DNA of 64,000 nucleotides, from positions 1 to 64,000 of the forward strand of contig DBMR01000116.1 in assembly GCA_002298785.1 (NCBI GenBank). Direction: 5' to 3'. Of the stretch, positions 61,785 to 64,000 are shown piece by piece. The notes beneath the pieces are model-generated. The model had not been told where the DNA came from, did no database searches, and worked only from the letters and a program-made list of their open reading frames with translations. Positions within the stretch are counted from its first letter, which is position 1. The number at the start of each line of letters is the position of its first letter. A program made the position numbers and the translations under genes. The stretch is from Verrucomicrobia subdivision 3 bacterium UBA693 (GTDB lineage: Bacteria > Verrucomicrobiota > Verrucomicrobiia > Limisphaerales > UBA8199).

Positions 61785-62636
61785 TCAGGGATTCTTGACG
61801 GAGGTCCGGGATTTCAGCCAGTCGAAATCCGTCGCGGGTGTGGCGGGGTAGGCGTCGATGCGCGCGCCTCTCACCGGTTGCACCGTGCCCGGGACCTGCC
61901 AGCGATGCTTCTCACCGTGGCCGTCCGCAAAAATGAAGTTCGCCGCTCCCGAGTGGTAGGATCCAGGCACGTTGCCCCATTGGTAGTCCTCCAGGCGATT
62001 GACAAAGAATCCATCGTTCAGGGTGTCCGCCTGTTCATCCAAAAACACAAATATCTGTGAAGGACTGGCAATCGTGCTCTTGCGATAGAACTGCTCGTAA
62101 AGCGGGTTGAACCGGCCGGCGACTTCGCCCGGATTCCCTACCATGGCATTCATGGACATACTGCGGATGCGGGGCCCGTTCGGGCCGGGGAAAGTGTCCG
62201 CCGGGCACTTATACACCGCAGTATTGCGATTCAAGTAGCTGGCGAGTTTGGAGTTAGCCAACAGGGCGGTGTTGGTGTTGTCGTCGCTGCTAAGCCAGTC
62301 CTGCACATTATTGGCCCAGTTCTGGCGGCGGGCGAGCGTTTCCGGCACCCCATGATTGTTGACCAGCAAGTCGTTGTTATCGTCCGCATACATCGACCAT
62401 GCCGTCCAAAGCTGCTTCTCATTGGACAGGCAAACAACCGCCCGGGTTTTTTGCGGGGACTGGCTGATCGCCGGTAGCAATAGCGCGGCGAGAATGGCGA
62501 TGACCGCAATCACCACCAGCAATTCAATCAGCGTGAATGCGTTGCGGCACTCGGCGTACTTTGCGATTGGGCCTGGAACCAGGCTGGGACTGCTGCTCAC
62601 GGTTGCCGACTTTAGGTGATTCGGTGTTGAAGGCAA
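61785..62636 (-). CDS. Prepilin-type N-terminal cleavage/methylation protein
   Basis: 283 residues. The cleavage/methylation motif FTLIELLVVIAVIAILAALL starts at residue 34, so the leader is unusually long for a prepilin; a shorter start cannot be excluded. The soluble part shows YKCPADTFPGPNGPRIRSMS and ends with HSGAANFIFADGHGEKHRW, the H-x-DG motif of the large family of such proteins in this phylum. The protein is a pseudopilin-like envelope protein of unknown role. Its stop is 33 bp past purL on the opposite strand, so it is convergent with purL. A similar protein is encoded at 16973-17680. Confidence 0.8.
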   Translation of the reverse strand: MPSTPNHLKSATVSSSPSLVPGPIAKYAECRNAFTLIELLVVIAVIAILAALLLPAISQSPQKTRAVVCLSNEKQLWTAWSMYADDNNDLLVNNHGVPETLARRQNWANNVQDWLSSDDNTNTALLANSKLASYLNRNTAVYKCPADTFPGPNGPRIRSMSMNAMVGNPGEVAGRFNPLYEQFYRKSTIASPSQIFVFLDEQADTLNDGFFVNRLEDYQWGNVPGSYHSGAANFIFADGHGEKHRWQVPGTVQPVRGARIDAYPATPATDFDWLKSRTSVKNP

Positions 62637-63008
62637 GCGGCTTTAGAACGGGAGCAGGAAAGAGACGCTGGCCGCAACACGGTTTCTAAAACCCAAGCAG
62701 GGGAAGAGCCAAAGTGATTTTGTGACTTGACGGTTTTGAGAATCACCATCTAAAAAGGGGAGCACGTGGGAGGAGAAGGGTAAGTATAAGGAACTGCGCA
62801 ACTTCTGCGCATGTGCCATCAGACGCACACTTCTCAATCGGGCAGGGTCTGGATATAACGTAATTATTCGCTCTGGAGTTATTAAGCAGGTTGTAAACGC
62901 AAGTGCCCATCAGGCGGTACGTCTTTTGGCACCCACATCGTTTGGATTTATAGCTTAGGAAGTATAAGTCGTTTGCCAACCTCGGTAGCCATTGCAAAAC
63001 ATCGCCGT
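62637..63008. other. Divergent intergenic region upstream of the RCC1 protein
   Basis: No gene is seen in these 372 bases. A promoter candidate for the plus strand lies at 62926-62954. The rest has no recognisable repeat or regulatory element. Confidence 0.4.
62926..62954 (+). promoter_or_regulatory. Sigma70-like promoter for the RCC1 protein
   Basis: TTGGCA (62926-62931) and TATAGC (62949-62954) are separated by exactly 17 nt, matching five and four of six positions. It precedes the ATG at 63009 by 54 bp. Confidence 0.5.
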
Positions 63009-64000
63009 ATGAAGACTGCTGCTGAACCGCCCCGAAGGTCGAACTCTCGCTTATGTTTTTTTGTGGTCCTGGTGTCCGCGTGCTGGTTGGTGGGCGCCGG
63101 GACCACGAGCGCCGGTGGAGTGGTGGTGGGGTGGGGTGACAATAGCGCCACGCAAATACAGACTCCTCCGTCATTGGCGAGTAGCGCTGTGGCGGTGGCG
63201 GCCGGGGGAACGCACAGCCTAGCATTGAAGGCGGATGGAACCGTGGTCGCGTGGGGGTTCAGCCTTTTGGACCAGACCAAGGTTCCTACCAATCTGACTA
63301 ACGTCAAAGCCATCGCGGCGGGTTACACCCACAGCCTGGCGCTGCGAACCGATGGCAGCGTGGTCGTCTGGGGTGAGCACCCGGACGCTCCGGCGAATCT
63401 CACCAATGCCGTGGCCATCGCCGCTGGTCGCAACCACAGTCTGGCTTTGCTGGAAGATCACACGGTTTTAGCCTGGGGCGACACCAACGCGGTCCCCGAT
63501 GGTCTGGACAACGTGGCGGCGGTGGCGGCCGGGGCCGCGTTCAACCTGGCGCTGCGCTATGACGGAACGGTGGTGGCGTGGGGTGACCCCACTCTCGAAG
63601 TTCTTCAAGTTCCCGCGAGCCTGACCAACGCGGTGGCGATCGCGGCCGGCTGGGATCACGCACTGGCATTGCGCCGGGATGGCACCGTTTTAGCCTGGGG
63701 GGCCAACGGATCAGGACAATGCACCGTGCCGAGTGGCTTGAGCGGCGTGGCTGGCATTTCTGCCGGTGCGCTGCATAGCCTGGTGCTCAAATCGGACGGC
63801 ACGCTCGTGGCGTGGGGCTCCACCACGTTGGGGCAGGTGCCTGCGCCTGCGATCACCAACATCGCGCAAATTGCAGCCGGGGGATATCACAACCTGGCGC
63901 TGCGCACCGATGGTGCGCCGGTTATCCAGGTGCAGCCTTTTCCGGTGACCGCGGTCATCACCCGCAGCGCCTCGTTGCAGGTGGTTGCCAGTGGCAATGC
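63009..64000 (+). CDS. Exported RCC1-repeat protein, partial (runs off window)
   Basis: 330 codons are visible and the frame is open to the edge. The signal peptide is LCFFVVLVSACWLVGAG. The body is a seven-bladed RCC1-like propeller built from ~40-residue repeats: VAVAAGGTHSLALKADGTVV, VKAIAAGYTHSLALRTDGSV, AVAIAAGRNHSLALLEDHTV, VAAVAAGAAFNLALRYDGTV, AVAIAAGWDHALALRRDGTV and VAGISAGALHSLVLKSDGTL, each followed by AWG. The last visible repeat is followed by an Ig-like spacer beginning IQVQPFPVTAVITRSASLQV, so more domains probably follow. Such proteins are exported and of unknown role in these bacteria, likely surface-bound. Confidence 0.8.
   Translation, partial: MKTAAEPPRRSNSRLCFFVVLVSACWLVGAGTTSAGGVVVGWGDNSATQIQTPPSLASSAVAVAAGGTHSLALKADGTVVAWGFSLLDQTKVPTNLTNVKAIAAGYTHSLALRTDGSVVVWGEHPDAPANLTNAVAIAAGRNHSLALLEDHTVLAWGDTNAVPDGLDNVAAVAAGAAFNLALRYDGTVVAWGDPTLEVLQVPASLTNAVAIAAGWDHALALRRDGTVLAWGANGSGQCTVPSGLSGVAGISAGALHSLVLKSDGTLVAWGSTTLGQVPAPAITNIAQIAAGGYHNLALRTDGAPVIQVQPFPVTAVITRSASLQVVASGN

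Overview
The window looks like a chromosomal stretch of a GC-rich Gram-negative member of the Verrucomicrobiota, probably near the Pedosphaera/Limisphaera group. That placement is inferred from gene style: many secreted LamG/Ig proteins with a shared C-terminal tail ending in a YRV motif, several scattered pseudopilin-like proteins opening with FTLIELLVVIAIIAILAALLLP, Tat- and lipoprotein-exported carbohydrate enzymes, and a GspE-type ATPase. No database search was possible. Core genes (rph, prmA, mnmA, mutS, purL) are intact.

Layout. 1-2092: a minus-strand run of small exported proteins separated by two attC-like sites, led by a sigma70-like promoter and a 26-codon ORF. I read this as an integron cassette array without an integrase in view. 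2093-3201: non-coding, with four tandem ~130 bp hairpin repeats and two REP-like palindromes. 3202-6933: a lipoprotein beta-propeller/phosphoesterase followed by a Tat-exported GH20-like protein. 7248-10111: rph, a histidine phosphatase, prmA and a DUF1801 protein on the plus strand. 10160-17680: a large secreted six-hairpin-type enzyme, an organophosphate-type MFS transporter with a PfkB kinase, a second MFS transporter and a pseudopilin-like protein. 17867-22222: a two-active-site glycogen debranching enzyme.

22530-25119: a TPR/MshEN protein followed at once by a GspE/PilB ATPase. Facing them, 29076-25135 is a four-gene minus-strand unit: HEAT-repeat protein, response regulator with a PATAN/DUF4388 domain, a small Roadblock-like protein started at a TTG, and an EgtD-like methyltransferase. 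29409-34754: a LamG/PA14-like exported protein, an alkaline-phosphatase-superfamily hydrolase and a cytoplasmic protein resembling a DNA/RNA non-specific nuclease with altered catalytic positions. 34821-35969: a PAS-PP2C phosphatase with its own promoter.

45613-36210 is a tight minus-strand operon: circularly permuted ATP-grasp, alpha-E, giant transglutaminase/DUF2126, ATP-grasp/alpha-E fusion, transglutaminase. It matches the predicted peptide-ligation system described from comparative genomics, but with no Anbu peptidase in view. 45955-64000: mnmA, two small exported proteins, a 1632-residue five-LamG protein, mutS with a GH78 rhamnosidase behind it, purL, another pseudopilin-like protein and the start of an RCC1-repeat exported protein running off the end.

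The points most worth a second look are the integrase-less cassette array with its possible ORF-11-like translational leader, the hairpin repeat array, the HEAT/PATAN/Roadblock/methyltransferase operon, the shared C-terminal tail of exported proteins, and the nuclease-like protein.
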